Shown one piece after another: positions 13,301 through 28,300 of a stretch of DNA of 64,000 bases. The notes under the pieces were generated by a model that was given only the letters and a program-made list of their open reading frames with translations, was not told where the DNA came from and ran no database searches. Both the position numbers and the translations under genes were made by a program. How positions within the stretch are numbered: the first letter of the stretch is position 1; each line of letters opens with the position of its first letter. This stretch comes from Patiria pectinifera. Taxonomy: Eukaryota > Echinodermata > Asteroidea > Valvatida > Asterinidae. The DNA is taken from assembly GCA_029964075.1 (NCBI GenBank), contig CM057144.1, positions 16,577,281 through 16,641,280 of the forward strand, written 5' to 3'.

Positions 13301-16300
13301 TAATTCCAGTGCATTTGGGTCTTTCCCTGCCTGTGTAGTCCTGTAGACCCGTGTCATCATGAAGATGTTAATATCTGCCATTCAAATCTTCAGCATGAAA
13401 TACAAAACACTTGTAGGGTGTTGTAACAACCCATTGCCCTCAGTGTTTCATCTGTGGACATCATCACTCATTACTGCTGTCCTCCGATATCATTTCCAGA
13501 CTTTCATCAATTTGTCTTTTACTTTTACCATCTTTAATCTTTCCTTTATCAGCGGTGTGTTGTATGTCTTGAATTTTATGAGATTTGTGTACCGAAAAGC
13601 TGCCAGTTTGTTATTACCAAATTTACGACCCTATCACCAAAAAAGGTGAGAATCCACAGTGTATGGCATTGTCAGGCGTGCAAGTACAAAAACAAATCTA
13701 GCATCAGTTCCTTCTGCTGGATTTACGAGCATGAGAGCTTACAAACTGAGAGTTAATCAAGGTTGTGTCACGTCCATGAATGTCATCATGAAATCCAACA
13801 TTCATTAAAACAGTGCTCGATTCTTGTACATGTACATGTACAGTACATATATGTTACATGAACACACTCAGCGTTGCACACTGATGTTCAGGAAGTTAAA
13901 AGAACCTTTTCATTGTAAATCTTTTTTGGAAAGCACTGATATCAAACCACTGCAATAATAGGATCCACACACATGCACACAATACATTTGCAAAGCTTTT
14001 CGTCATGATTTTGTTCAAATAATAAGTGGACAAATTACCGTCCAATTCACAACCAGTTCACAATTACTATGAGCTTTCAATGAAGGGATTTCCCCACAAC
14101 ATTTTTATAAAATGAAGAGTTTTATTTGTTTTTTATGCCTGCAATATTTCCCTTACATACATGTATATCCATCCAAACTGTTCAGTTGTTCAGTACAGTA
14201 TAGCATTACAAACTGCCAGTAAGTGCATATGCATGTACAACATATCATTTGATTAAAGGAGCACGGTGCTCTCAAGTTTTATGATGTTCATGTGGACATG
14301 TACATGTGCGTGAGAACTACGTGTATAAGTAATTCCAGCTTTTGGAGAAAAGAATGTTGCTAAGAGAACAGATTGACGGATGCATTCCAATCAAGGAAAT
14401 GATCGATATTTTATCAGTCACTAATATCTAACTCCACCCAACCCAACAAGTTTGGTGTGCCCCTTTAAAACAATTTAAAAATGGAAAGTGATATGACCTC
14501 ACTTGGTGTGTTGTTATTTATCATGATCACATTCAGTTCTGTTTTTGTTAGGCCATTTCCACATTCAGTTCTTTTTTTGTCAGGCCTAGTCCACGGCTCC
14601 AGTTTCAATTAAACAAAACTCAAGATTAATACATGTTGGTGTATACATGTTTGGAATGGTTGGGTATATATTTTTAGCATCTACATTGTATGTGTATTGA
14701 AAGTGATGGCAATACTATCTGACCGAATGCCTCCTGACAATACACCAAGCATGTGATGTTTATGTAAGTCAATGCCGGGGTCGCTGCCTTTTCTGAACCT
14801 TTCTCCTTTTTATGTCACCTCTATGCTATACTCATCACAATCACCTGTCGAGAAGTTGAAGCAGTAAACAGTGGGTTGAAAACTTACAAAAATTGCTTTC
14901 TTATCATTTAAATGGAAAACAATTACATGTAAGAACATAAAATTGAGAATTACTGATGATGATTTTAAACAACAAAATTGACAATTCTAACTGATGAAAA
15001 TGACAAAATGAAATAATAAAGTAAACAATCTTGTATTAACCCTCCCTCTCTGGCTATCAAATTCCACACAGCTATCCCAGCAGTCAAAATCAATCAAGTA
15101 ATTAACAGCTCCCAGCCTACATAAAGCAGGATTGACTGGCTGTGACTGTTTATGTAACTTGATACAGCTACACCTTGACAGTACATTTTGTACATGGTGG
15201 TGATTGATAAGCCAGCTGTACCTACCAGTTACTTGCTTTTGTCTGTCAAATGGAATTGAACTAGACAGAGTGCTTGCTTGAATTTTGATCTGACTGTTGG
15301 GGACTAGCTTGTGTATAAAGGCATGGGAAGAGGATTGAAGTTTTGACTGTCTGTGACCGTTCATATTAATCCTAAATTTTCTGAATTGTAGTAACAGACA
15401 TTGCCCCTTTAATCATCTCTGGAATGTCTATTAATATGATCAGACAATGACGGTGTAATAGAGTAATCTGCCCCAATGCCCTACAGTTCAATAGAATCAA
15501 TACTCTCCATATAATTGGATTTGGGCCTGAAATCCGATCCTTGGGTCACAATAGCAATTTTCGGTTCTCGTCACCCTTAAAGCCTATTTTGTCTCGAGTG
15601 GACTGAGTGCAACAACAAATTAGTTTTGAAATTATGACTAGGCCTAAACCTTGAGTTCATTTATAGTTTGGAAAAGCTCACAGAATCATTTCTTAGAATA
15701 ATATGAAGGTTTTATCAATGTACATGTCAGAATAACTTGTGTGTGTTATTACATGTACATGTAAGTATGCATATTACGTGTAGTACCAGTACATGTATCA
15801 TTATTTGTTTAGACACTTGAGATTGTATTTTTTACAGTATGTGTCGTATAAATGTAATCTGTAATGCCGGATTATCTGTGACATCCTATCAATTTGATTG
15901 CGACCACTTCCCAAAAACGTCCCTGACCAGCGAATTGTGGTTTGTGATGTTATGCTAAGCTTAAAGAGGTTATCTCATGGTAAATTTATTGAAGAGAACC
16001 CACACTACACAAGTGAGCCCTCTTGTGGACTAAAGTCATCCATTTTGCACCATTTAGACAAAAAGGTGTAAGAGTGTCTATTGGGCAACCTGTATAAAAA
16101 AAAAATTCCAGATTTACACACAAGAACCGTCATTCATGTCCAATCATCGGACAACTCATATGGGACGTATCAATGTCCAGTTGCCATGCAAACTGATACG
16201 CCCCCCACTAATGGCGCCTCAGGAGAGGTGTGAAATGTATCCATGAAACTAGAATATTCAATTACCATTTAAGGGCGTAACAAAAATCAATGAAGGAGTG

Positions 16301-19300
16301 CTTCTCTTTGCATATAGTGAATATCTTTTTTGAAAAGATTTTATGTGTGTTGAATGACAATTTTCTTTAAAACCTTTCAACGCATGCAGCCATACGCATT
16401 CATGTAGAATTTTTTTACGAAATTTACATACATGTATCTGTCATGCTCTTCATATAATGGTTTTGTCTGAAAATGTGCTTACATGTGAAGAAATGTAAGT
16501 GGATGTGTGTTTTCAATCAAACGGCTTATTATCTCAAAAGGCCAGAAAGGTTAATGTCCTGAAGTCAGTTTCGACACTTGAGACTTGAAATGGTAACCTG
16601 GAGGTTCCATTACCGAATTCAGACGAAAAGAACTCCACCTATCAGTCAAACTACCGGTACCAATTGGTATTTCAGGTGTTGGGTAAAGTGCAAACACGAT
16701 GTGAAGAACATGTTGAGTTTTTCACAAGTTTGCAGTAGTCTGCTGAACTTTTTGAAACATGAATTTGTACAATAAACTCAAATCAATGTAACGTTCCCTG
16801 CTTTGATTCACACTGCTCTCTGTTGAGACATTTGAGCTAGTAGAACTATTGTACTAGCCTGGTGGTATACATGTAGCTATTTTTTCGCTGAAATTCAAAC
16901 CCTGCGCTTTTTGGCAAAAGTCCTTTTTTCCCTGTGTTTCCAGAGCTCATCTGCAACTAAATCACGTCCTGAACAAAGTTTGGAATTTCATTTTTGAGGT
17001 TATTCCACTCCTTTTCCCTGTTCTAATCTATCATGCACTGTCCGTCTGCTGACTCTGACAATAGGAAATGAATGCCATGGGTAGTATCACGTATCAAATG
17101 CAGATTTATTCTGCAAGCTCATGCCATGTTTGTGAAATGTTGATGTTTCCATTTAACAATCATGAATGGTTCAGAGCCATGGTTCCAGGAAAAGTTCATA
17201 TTCCTGTTGGGAGTGACGGGTGGGGGAAGGGGGGGAGGTGGGGAACACAGTGTCCGTTACTAGAATAACCCATCATAAAAAATGACTGCATTTGACTTGA
17301 CTCACCTTAAATTTAAATATGTAAGCATAGTTAACCTAGCGAATGCGTCAGGCACCGTCCTGATGGCGTTGTTGTAGCAGTTTAGTCTCTCCAGGGAGAC
17401 GTACTCGCAGAGTTCGTACGGAACTTCCATGAATCGGTTCTTTGATATATCTGGAGAGAAACAATAAAGTACAAAACAGAAGAAATGTCAATAAAGACAG
17501 GTTTCTGTCACTGCAACGACATTCAACAATATCAACTATTACTGGTTTGTTTGTCTTGTTTTTGTAGCCACCTGCAAAATGTTTAAATACTGAACACATG
17601 TACACAATTGCGTGTGAGCACACGTGTATGTAAACTTCTGCAGCCACCATGTTTATACAGGATTGTCTTTTCCACACTCTTGTACTGATTTAGTACTGCA
17701 AACTGAAAAGATCAAACACTTGTGAATTGTTTTTATTTGTAGGAAACTGTACAACATGACACAGAAAATTGTGTTTGATCGAACAAACTCATACAAGTAC
17801 CATACACTGTACATTCTTTGGCTTCAGTTCAGTGTCATTGCCTAGGATCTGACACAGAGACATGCTTGCCATAGAGGAAGTGTCATGTGGTTTAAATACA
17901 TAGACACACTTTGGAAACGGATATTTACAACAATATCTTGTTTCATAAACACAGAGATAGTTGCTGGTACATATTAGAACTACATCTGTACAATGTATAC
18001 ATTTTATAAGACTATAGGGGGGCCTAAATGTATGCTCTGGACAGGCCTGTAAGTTGGAAGTTAGAACAACCCAATAGCCATGACACATTGTAACTTGTGC
18101 ATTTTGTTGATCTGAACCCTTGAGCAGTGAGGCCCCCCCCCAAAAAAAGATCCAGTTGTCAGGATTTGTTAGACTCTGAATGGATTCTACCAATCTACAG
18201 TATACATGTACAACCATCTACGTCTTGGTAGTGTAATCAAAAATTTCAGGTCTTTTTGGTGAGCATTTTCTATCAAGGCAAGATTGATTTGGCATTATAA
18301 ACGACTGGACTTTCTGGTACAATATCGACCAAGCCACTTTATGTACACAATATGTAATTTATGCAAGACCAATATCGGATCAGACAGTGTCAGTGCACTA
18401 AATTTCCATTAAGTCTGCTGGAACACTCTAGTACGTACATGTTGTACATTGGCATGTTTGGCTATTTTTATGCATGAATGTGTCAATGTCGGCAATCGCT
18501 GAGTGTTCCGTCTTAATTTATCACCGAGCGCAGCGGCTCACACAAGACCAAGATGAGTCAGCCCAGACGACCCATTATGACTTCACAGCTCCGCCAGTTC
18601 CCTTGACCATAGACTTGTCCAAGTCTCATGTCTTTGATCAATGTTCACGTCTGAATTTGTTGAGCATCAATAGGCTGCCTGAGGGTCACAGATGCTCGAT
18701 GCAAGCCTTGTTTCGTCACTGATTTGTAACAAGTTTAACAGTTTCACAGGACTACTTTACGTGGATCTTTCTCAAGATGTATTTTAAGTCTCAGTGACTT
18801 CAGAGCAAGTCTAGCTGTTTGCTCAGACTTAATGACACCGTCTGTCTGTAGGCTGGCTGCGGAATTTGTCGGTTTTACTGGGATTAAGAAGCTGAGAGAG
18901 TGGAGTAACGATAGCCAGGATTGATTGCAGAACAACTGCTCAAAAACTCATCATTGATTGTGACAGGGGAAATACCCATCAATTAACTGATTACAACATT
19001 GACCAATAGCTCCATGGTACGACAAGGATACATGTACATACACATGTACAATATACATCACAGTACGTGTACGTGTACTGCACTCATGTCCATACACATG
19101 TGCGTATCCGTGTGGTTAATTGACATGCATTACATTTTTAAGGCCGTGTCCCAATTACTTGGCAAGTTGGCTGCGGCTTGGAATTACACACGAGTCTATG
19201 GGCAGTGGCTGCAGCGGCTAACTATAGAGGCTATGTGTGTAATTCCAAGCGGTTGCTGAGCAATTTAAGGTCTTTATAGATATTGAAAGAGGACATCTTT

Positions 19301-22300
19301 CACTTGAATTTCTGACTTTTCATAAATTCACTGCACCGCTCTCAAAAGCCTGAGTAATACAATGGAATTACATTTACTGTACACTGTATAACTGGAAATT
19401 TACATTTGGGACTTCAATGGATTGACCACCACAACTTGTCCAGGTCACCACATGACAAAGGTCCAAGCCTAAACAATTCAAAGCCTATTTCAAGTTTATT
19501 TCAACCAAATTTTATATCACTGAAGGGGCAAGTTCAAGTACATGCCAACGTACTGTGCACACAAAATACACACTGATACTGTGACGTAGATTTATTTGTA
19601 CAGTAGGCCTATGCAGTAAGGCCATAAACATCTTTTATTTAAACCAGCACACCTGTAGTGCATATGGCCTGCTTGCCTGGCTGGCCACGCCTAAATTACC
19701 CTTAATAATTAATACCAGCTTTTAAATCATACCATTATAATATATACATCATGTATGGTACATGACCGGTCACGGTACATTGTGTACAATGTACAGATGC
19801 ACTTTTTAGTGTGACTTGAACTGTACCGTACTAAACACACACGTACCGTACGTGTACGTTACATATGTATGTACGGTAACAGTGGTTGTGTACAGTTTGT
19901 GTACCATGATAAAGACTACATCATGTACGTGTACATAAATGTACATGTACATTGCTGGTCACAAACATTTGAAAATATTCTTTACACTTTGTAATGCGCA
20001 TGATCAAAAAAATGTCCACTTCGGATCATCTTTGAACAGTACATGCACGTGGAATTATATGTACATGTATGCTGCCAGGAAATTATTTTCAAGGAAATTG
20101 CGTTCAAACTGTTATTGAACCTAACCTAAAATTCAAGGTGGACACCACATGTCTGTATGGTCCTATCAGCATGTCATACACTGCAACGGTTCGCTTTTGC
20201 TTCATCCATGCTTCATCCATGCTTCAAGCATGCAGCTACTTTGTACATTTCTTCCTCCATGGTACATCCATGGTACATCCATGGTACATCAGAGCACTGA
20301 CTTTGCATCAGCTGTACAGTATCAGTAACAGGCTCATTTACAATCTTGACACAAACACCATGCCTGTGCAATCAAGTGAAGGCTGCACCCACACCTACCC
20401 CAGACCACATGCTGGGAGGGGTGGACATGGGCCCAAGTGCCTGCCCACAAACCTTGACCACAATCATCAACAATTAGTGGTCAGCCAGCATTGTCCTTGT
20501 AAGGACAACCCAATCAACATTATGTAGGGACACTGTACATGTTGTCATGGATTTTTCTTGAAATGAAGGAAGCCATGATCTATGACATACATTACTCAAA
20601 ATATGCAATAACAGGAAGATCTGTGGTTGCAACTTGTAATAAATCATCCCCTTTTTGAATTTCATGTATGCATGCAAATGATGCATGGTTTTATGGAGGA
20701 TTACATGTCCATAATGACCCACACATTACGAACCTTTCTGTGGATTTTCAGTACAGCAGCACAAATTACATAGACCCAAAAAAATTGAAAACTCAATTCA
20801 AAGTGTTCAAGTTGTGGAAAGCCTTAAGTAAACAGAACAGATCCGATCCATACTCTGCAAGTCTGCATCGATATTTTGGCATAAAATTGCCCACACAAAC
20901 TTAACATTTATGTGAAGGTACCGGCACATGCAGTTCAAGTATGTCCTTTATATTTTGAACCACAAAATTCCAGTGCCACGTTTGCGGCTTATTTTTTGTG
21001 GCCACATTGCTGAATAGGATGTCCTACCGGTACAACACAATTAGGTAAACTTCCACTAACCCTGTATTCCTGGAAACGAAGAAAAATCCCATTATAGTCA
21101 CATTCTAGGCTGATTAGGAGTGACAAAACAGGTGGACAACCAGGAGAACTGGAGCACATGTACAAACATGTTAGTTAAGTACATGTGATGGGATCAAGCT
21201 AAATGAGTCATTTGTCGACCCTGGTCAATTGGTTGGTTTCTTTTTTACAAATTTGAAAAGAGCACAATCTCAGCATTACTGCTGTGAAAACCGCATGCTG
21301 GTACGATCTTTAGTTCAAAAATTATAGAAGTCAGAACACCAAGATGAAGTGGCCCTATTTTGGCCTGAATCTCCAAATGAAAGTTCAAGAGAAACGACTC
21401 ATTTATTTTGATCACATCACAAATGAAGAAGGCTTCTGCTTTAAAGCCTTTTACAATGTACATGTATGTGTACATGCCCTACATGTGCATGCTCAGTTTA
21501 ATACTGAGACTGAGACACCTAATATGCTTGACCCACATGTGAATGCAGTTGTACAGTAAATCACAAGTAAAATTGCAAATGGCACAAACCATTTTGTCAA
21601 TGCATGTACACATTTATACAAAACTGCTCAAAGTGTCTACAATATGAAAGTGGATGAACATAACTGAAAGTGGATGAACATAACTGAAAGTGGATGAACT
21701 TATTATTGAAGTGGATGACCAAATATGAAAGTGGATGCACAACTATGAAAGTGGCATTGAAATGATTTTCATGCATGCCTTCAATCAAGTGGTCCACTAA
21801 ATTGTGCCCAGTCCCTCATGCTACCATTCCGTTGGTCAGCACTCGGCTGAACAACTGTCAACTATTGGTAATGATGTTGTAAAGGTTGAAAAAGGCTTAG
21901 GATAGGAGAGCACGGCCGGCAACAGGCTGGATATGTGTGCCTCAGTGGAATTTACCACAGAGTTGTACATAGACACAGACATGTACATGTACTCTACAAC
22001 TTACAAGTACAATGATGCAGCATGTTGTCGGGAACCCCCACTGTCCCAAGAAATTCCCCAGACTATCCAATGACATTGCTAATTGTCTTGAAAATGTCAA
22101 CTGGTACTGGAACAAAAATGTGCATGTCATCTGCCAAGATATGCTTAGGGAATACATCTGATGCCTTGTGAACGTATAATGTACGCAGTACATGTGTGGG
22201 GTGTATTGAGGGTGCTTTAAGTGTTGTTAGGTGCTTTGGGTCATGGTTTAGGGCAGGACCCCTCTCAGAATTTGGCTTTTGATGACCCAAGTGATGGACA

Positions 22301-25300
22301 GGAACCATTTGGCCACCCCAAGGGTGGGATTACGAGTCAATCAGATGACAGAAGCTGGTGTTTTAGAAGCCCTACATTTCAGCTTTCACATCGAAATCCC
22401 AAATTTGCAAAACAAGAAACAAACTGAGAAAAATAATATATAGGTAACTATCAGGAAAGGGCTCTCGTAATAAAAATTAAAAATCACAAGTTATACAATC
22501 TGAATGCATGTTTTACAAACTTTGTCAAGAATTCAGTTTGTTTTCAAAATGCAAGTATTTCTTGAAAGGTTTGTCTCAAAAGCTGAAAATTGTTCTAGAG
22601 AACTTTAAATTACGGTTCATTTGTTCCCTTTTCTGCCAAATTTGATTTTTATTTGCCCTTATTGTTTATTGATGATGATGTACATTATGTGTATAGTGTA
22701 TCTTCATCAGGAAGGCTGTGAATTGAAAAAAAAAAATTAGGAAATATTTTCAGTTTGTTGGTACACTGATGTACATACGTGTACATGGGCTTTGCACTTT
22801 AATGCATCCTGGCACTTGGAACAACGCGTGGTCAAAACCACAATGATATCAACCACAACCTGTAATGTGGCTAGCTGAACGACCTTGCGCCAGCCACTAG
22901 CACTGTATGTAAAAACAACTGAATGGAATGGTTGTATGCTTACTCATATGGCTCGGCAATCAGTGGTGGAATTAGACCTTCAAAAACACCCATGACCTAC
23001 ATTTACATGTGCATGTGTGAATTTGTTCATTTATATAGTGTACAATTTGCATGCATGTCCAAACAAAATCTCCAACTGTGCTAAATCAACGAAAGCGCAT
23101 ACAGTACCGGTACATACACTGTACTGTACACATTGCACATGTACATGTACATTATGCGGGCAAGCCGTCACCGCAAGTTTTTTTTGTTGGGCAAATTAGG
23201 ACCGAGTTATGGGGACTTTCTGTTGTCCCCACAGCGTCTTCGGTCCCCATAGCACCATGGGACAACTCTTGTGTAGTCCCCACAGCTACATGTAACAAGA
23301 ATACATGTACCGGTACATGTACATGGTTGCACATCACATGTGCACATAATTCACTATGTCATAACCACAACACACCCACCAGTGCTGGTTTATTGATACT
23401 CCCCCAGACTTGATCATGGTGATTGCAAGGAATTCACAGCGTGTGTCAGTTGCACACTCTAGTCTAAGATTGTGTAATTGAGTAATAAGAATGTGAATAC
23501 AATGCATTCTTTCCATGTCTGCTACCGGGTATATTCACATGCGCACTCAGGTTTTCTCCTATATGAACACATCGATTGACACAATTATGGAGGAATCACT
23601 ACCAAAATCTTAGGAGATTCATGATATTTTGTTGAAATTTATTTTCAATATTAAAACCTTTTAAATTACACCTTACACTGTATGTATGTCACAAGTTGTA
23701 GTAAATTTGAAATTTTTGACAAGGATTTGACATTAATTCGCCATATCTTCATGTACCGGTGCTCATAGTCAGCTGCAATTCAGTGTGTCCACGTGAGTTT
23801 TGGCATATTTTTTGTACGATATCTAACATCCAACAATCTATGAAAAGAATCCTCCTGTGCACAAAATTGAACACAGGGTACATGAACATTCATGCTTGCT
23901 TTAACATCAGACAGCACCAAACTGCCAAATTCCAGTCTTTTTGGTGCTCACAGTTTGTTTTGAAAACCCCAAATCCCTGCCTTTTAAATTCAACTATACA
24001 CACTCTCTCAGGATCTACATGTAAGCAAACAGGAGGAATTGCCCTGGGCCAGTATGGCAGCGGTCTGATAAATATACGGATAAAAGTGGGCATTTATTAG
24101 CGGTGACAATGGATGGGATAATAATACCAAACAGTGTACTGGTGGGGCCAGTTTGGGGTATGGGATGTTGACAGGGTTAAGAAGCATTATTTGGGGGGGG
24201 AGCTTTTATTGAAGGTGTGATGACACATGAGGCTCCGCTGGCCCAGAGTAACATCTACTGTACAATTGATGAAACTGTTCTACTGTAAGGACCCATCTAG
24301 AAAAGTCTGGCCTTTTTGAAGCAAACATGGAGGAAGAAGACATAAATCAAACAAGGAATGTTCAAGGGGAAAAGTCGCCTCCGCACAACAAAGACCACAA
24401 CCCCTTCCTTGCTACAGCCACAATTCCACATGATTTAACTAAAAATCCTTTCCCCCCCCCCCCCCCACAAAAAAAAAAAAAAAATGTTTGGCAAGCTACA
24501 AGTTAGACTCTCAGCCATGTCGGGCCAGACTGTTTCTCCGGCTAGACTCAATGACAATTTCCTTATGACATTATCCCGATTGTCAATAATAGGAAATTTT
24601 GGTTTCAGGGTCTTAAAAATTCTTGTAAGGAAAATTCTGCAAAGTGAGGATTTTTGTTTTAAAGTTTTGAAACATGGACAACTTGGAACCACCCAGAATA
24701 TAAATTATGGAGTTCTCATCTGTTAAGGAAATTTGTTTTTACTCGGGTATGAATTATAATGTGTGCAAATCAATTTAACATGCTCCCAGAAAGAAAGGAT
24801 TGGCCTATAAATTTTAAATACAATATTTCTTTTTAAGCTAGTTCACGAGCATTCACATTTCACAACAAAAACGAACAATTTTTTTAAGAAGTGCATGTTC
24901 ACAAGTCACAACCATTTTCTTCAATTTCTCAAACATACAATTTAAGTTTAAACTGAAGTGTGCCTACCAGTACGTTCTACAGATAGAGTAGTGTACAACA
25001 CACAAATTATACCATCCCCCAAATCCCCTGAATTTGCAGAACACATGGACATGTCATTGATTCCTCAAAAACTCCCACGAGATTTCACTCAAAACCTGCT
25101 TCACATTTTTTTCCAAATTTGTAAAATCAATAACTAAACTCTTTCCCACATTGCTCTGACAAAATCTCTTTCAGGGGAGATTTGTCAGCCCAACAATGAC
25201 AGACAGAGGGGGGGGGGGATTGATCTGCTAAATTCTCTCAACTGCCATAGTCGTCTTTTTAAGCGTAACTACATGTACGTTGATCTAAGAAAATTATTGC

Positions 25301-28300
25301 TATATGCTGAATGCAAAGTACTCCAGATTAAGGTTTGTAAGTTTTGCGCATGAAGGAATTTTAATCCAAATAATCACTGTATATAACAAGCTTCCTACAC
25401 TGTACATTTAGTAGCAATGTTTTGTATTTTCACCAAACTGAGGGGTGGGGAGGGGGGAGGGGGTAGGAGGGGGTACATGTACATGTACATATACATACAT
25501 GTCCTTGTACATGACGTAGTTTTCAAAGGCAACTTCGAAGCAACCAAATGCAAAGCGTGTTAAAGGAACTCGCAAGGAAAAAACAAAACAAGTAGGCCTA
25601 CCCGTCTTTCTTAATGGTTTGTTGAAATCTTTCAGAAAATGTTTTACAAAATTAAAGTTTGTCTGTCATTTTCTTCTTTAAGATTGCCTTGAATTAATGC
25701 TTGAATATACATGTTATACTGCGTCTGACATGGCCCTACTATGACAAGCACGATTACAACATTGAAAATGTGCGCTGTACACTTTGTGTACAGGTTCAAC
25801 TGTGCACATAAATAATTTGCATGTATACAGATCTATGTGTTTTGAGCAATCAAAAATTTGTTATTATTGGATCTCCAAAATTGAAAACAATGTAACCAAA
25901 TCTCAGACAACAGCTTCCTCAAAAAAGATGTGTAATTCAATTCCCAGCCATATTAATTTGATTTCCTCCGAGTGAATTGACGAGGAGCTGCCTAATGAGC
26001 AACTGCTTCTCAATGGGTTGCCATGGGAGCAAAGACTGCGCAAAGCTGTCATAACATACAACAAAATTTCAGAATAAACGAGCGGCAGTGCTTAACATTT
26101 TCCAGTAATTTCTCATGGCTGACGATGCTGATATAATCATTGTGATTGAATTATAAGGGTAAAATTTCCTTACAATTTAATAAGTACAGCAAATGAGGTA
26201 CTGTAGTTCTTGAATTTTTTTTTGTTTAAAAGCTTCCCAAAATTACAATTTGACATTTAGAACAATGTATTGAATATGAAAAAGTGTTGCTTGTGTCACT
26301 ATTGTAAGGCTTTTGATGATGTGTCACTGGACAGTTTTAATACTAGTTGTTGTTTTTTCATTTTAATTTTTTAAGGTACATTTTGTAGTGTGGGTAAATT
26401 AATATTGTGAAATTATTGGAACTCAACAGCTCAGAAAAAAATAATTTCCCAACTTGACACGTTATTCTGTGTCTGTACAATTACAACATTCCACTGTTCT
26501 ACTGAAGGGAAAACAACCAAAATTTGAAACGCTCAGAACAAAACATAAATGGAAAGTAAAATGTTACTCCAATTCAACATCACAGCTTGTCTAGTCAAAA
26601 TAACAATGTGCTGACCGCAAACACCGCATTACCAATGCACAACACATGGCACTAGCACATGAATATTTCTGTTTGCTCGACGAATGCCTCACGTATTACT
26701 CACTGACGATGGGGAAACACCCTGCCATGACATACAACAGCAATACACGTGGCGCAGCTGTGGGTGGGAGTGGGACACCGCTCATAACGAGTACCAGTCA
26801 CATATTACCAGTCTCGTCACTTAAATACAGACACCCATCTGTCTGTATGTCATCATTGGAATGTGATGACATCATATTAAATACAAAACTGACAAGTTGG
26901 CTGGTTTTGTTTAACAACGATTTAAATAAGGCCCAAAAATTGAACAATGTGTTTCCAATAACAATCCCCAAAACTGAAATGGTTGGTAGTTGTACAATGT
27001 ATGTTAGTAGCATTTAGGGCACTATGTACATTGTTTGGAAAACAACTGAAAACCCTAAATCTAGGAGTTTGCTTAGATCACAAGAAACAAACGTATTTCT
27101 TTATTTGTTTTACAATTTTGGTGGGGGGGGGCCTTGCTGAAATTAAATAATGTCTGGTTTTTTGTGTGTGTTTTTTCTGGTTTATATTTTTTTTATTTTA
27201 ATTTTACAAAAATGTAGGCCAACTTACAATACAACATTACACCCACCCAACATGTGAATACTGTGTACACAATTCATATTATGTGTCGCATTTTGATGTC
27301 CATGACTGTCAAATAAAAAGAAATTTGTGAGATTTCAAGTATTTAAGTGCCGACAAGATGCTTGTAGAAATATCCACTGTACATTGTACGCTTCTTGACA
27401 ATTTCTAATGTTTACTTACATAATTATGCAGTAAAAATTTTGTGTAATTACGAGTTGAAACAACAAATGGCCACTACATGAGTTGACAAGTAAAAGTAAA
27501 TAAACACACAAAGTATGTACATGTAGTAGTTGTTTGATGTGTATATTTTGACAGTTTGACCCGCAACCATTTTCCTTTCATTTTCCTAGCAATGTAATAT
27601 CATTACTCATATCTAGACTAGCTATACACAAGGCTTGCTCGGCACGAAAGATCCAAAGTTCACTGCATACTGACAACTAAATAATGCAGGCCTGCGATAT
27701 TTATTTAAACAGCATGGTGTAGTGGTCTGGTATTAGGGCTACAAAAGTCAACATGCCAACTGATAATGAAGCCAAGGCAGGCTCATTTACTTCATTTGTT
27801 TTCTAGGAGGGAGCTTGTTTAATTGGAATTCAGACATCATGAGGTACATTTACGATCGAAGTGACATCAATATGAACATCAGACACATGTTGCTGGGATA
27901 CATGTGCATGTGCATGTAGGCCTACATGTATGTGCTTAAATTAAGTTAATAAGCATGATCAATGTAATGAATGTACAATCACTTTAAGGCAAATATAAAT
28001 TATGTACCGGGTACGCACATTAACACGTAGGCCAACATCCCATCATTTTCCAAAAGATTTTTTTTTCAAGTTCTATTTTGTAACTCCTGACTTATTTTGA
28101 TAAAGTGGTTAGAACTTCAAACAACTGGTGAAGTTTGAACATGATCATCATCATAAAAAAAAAACGTTCCCAAGACAGATGTTCAAGGCGAGTCTGTCAA
28201 CATTAATTTCCCCTTGCCACAACACCGAAACCAACATAAAATAAACAGACACGCCACTGAATGTGATGTATTTATAACACTCAGGAATGTGGGTTAGTTA

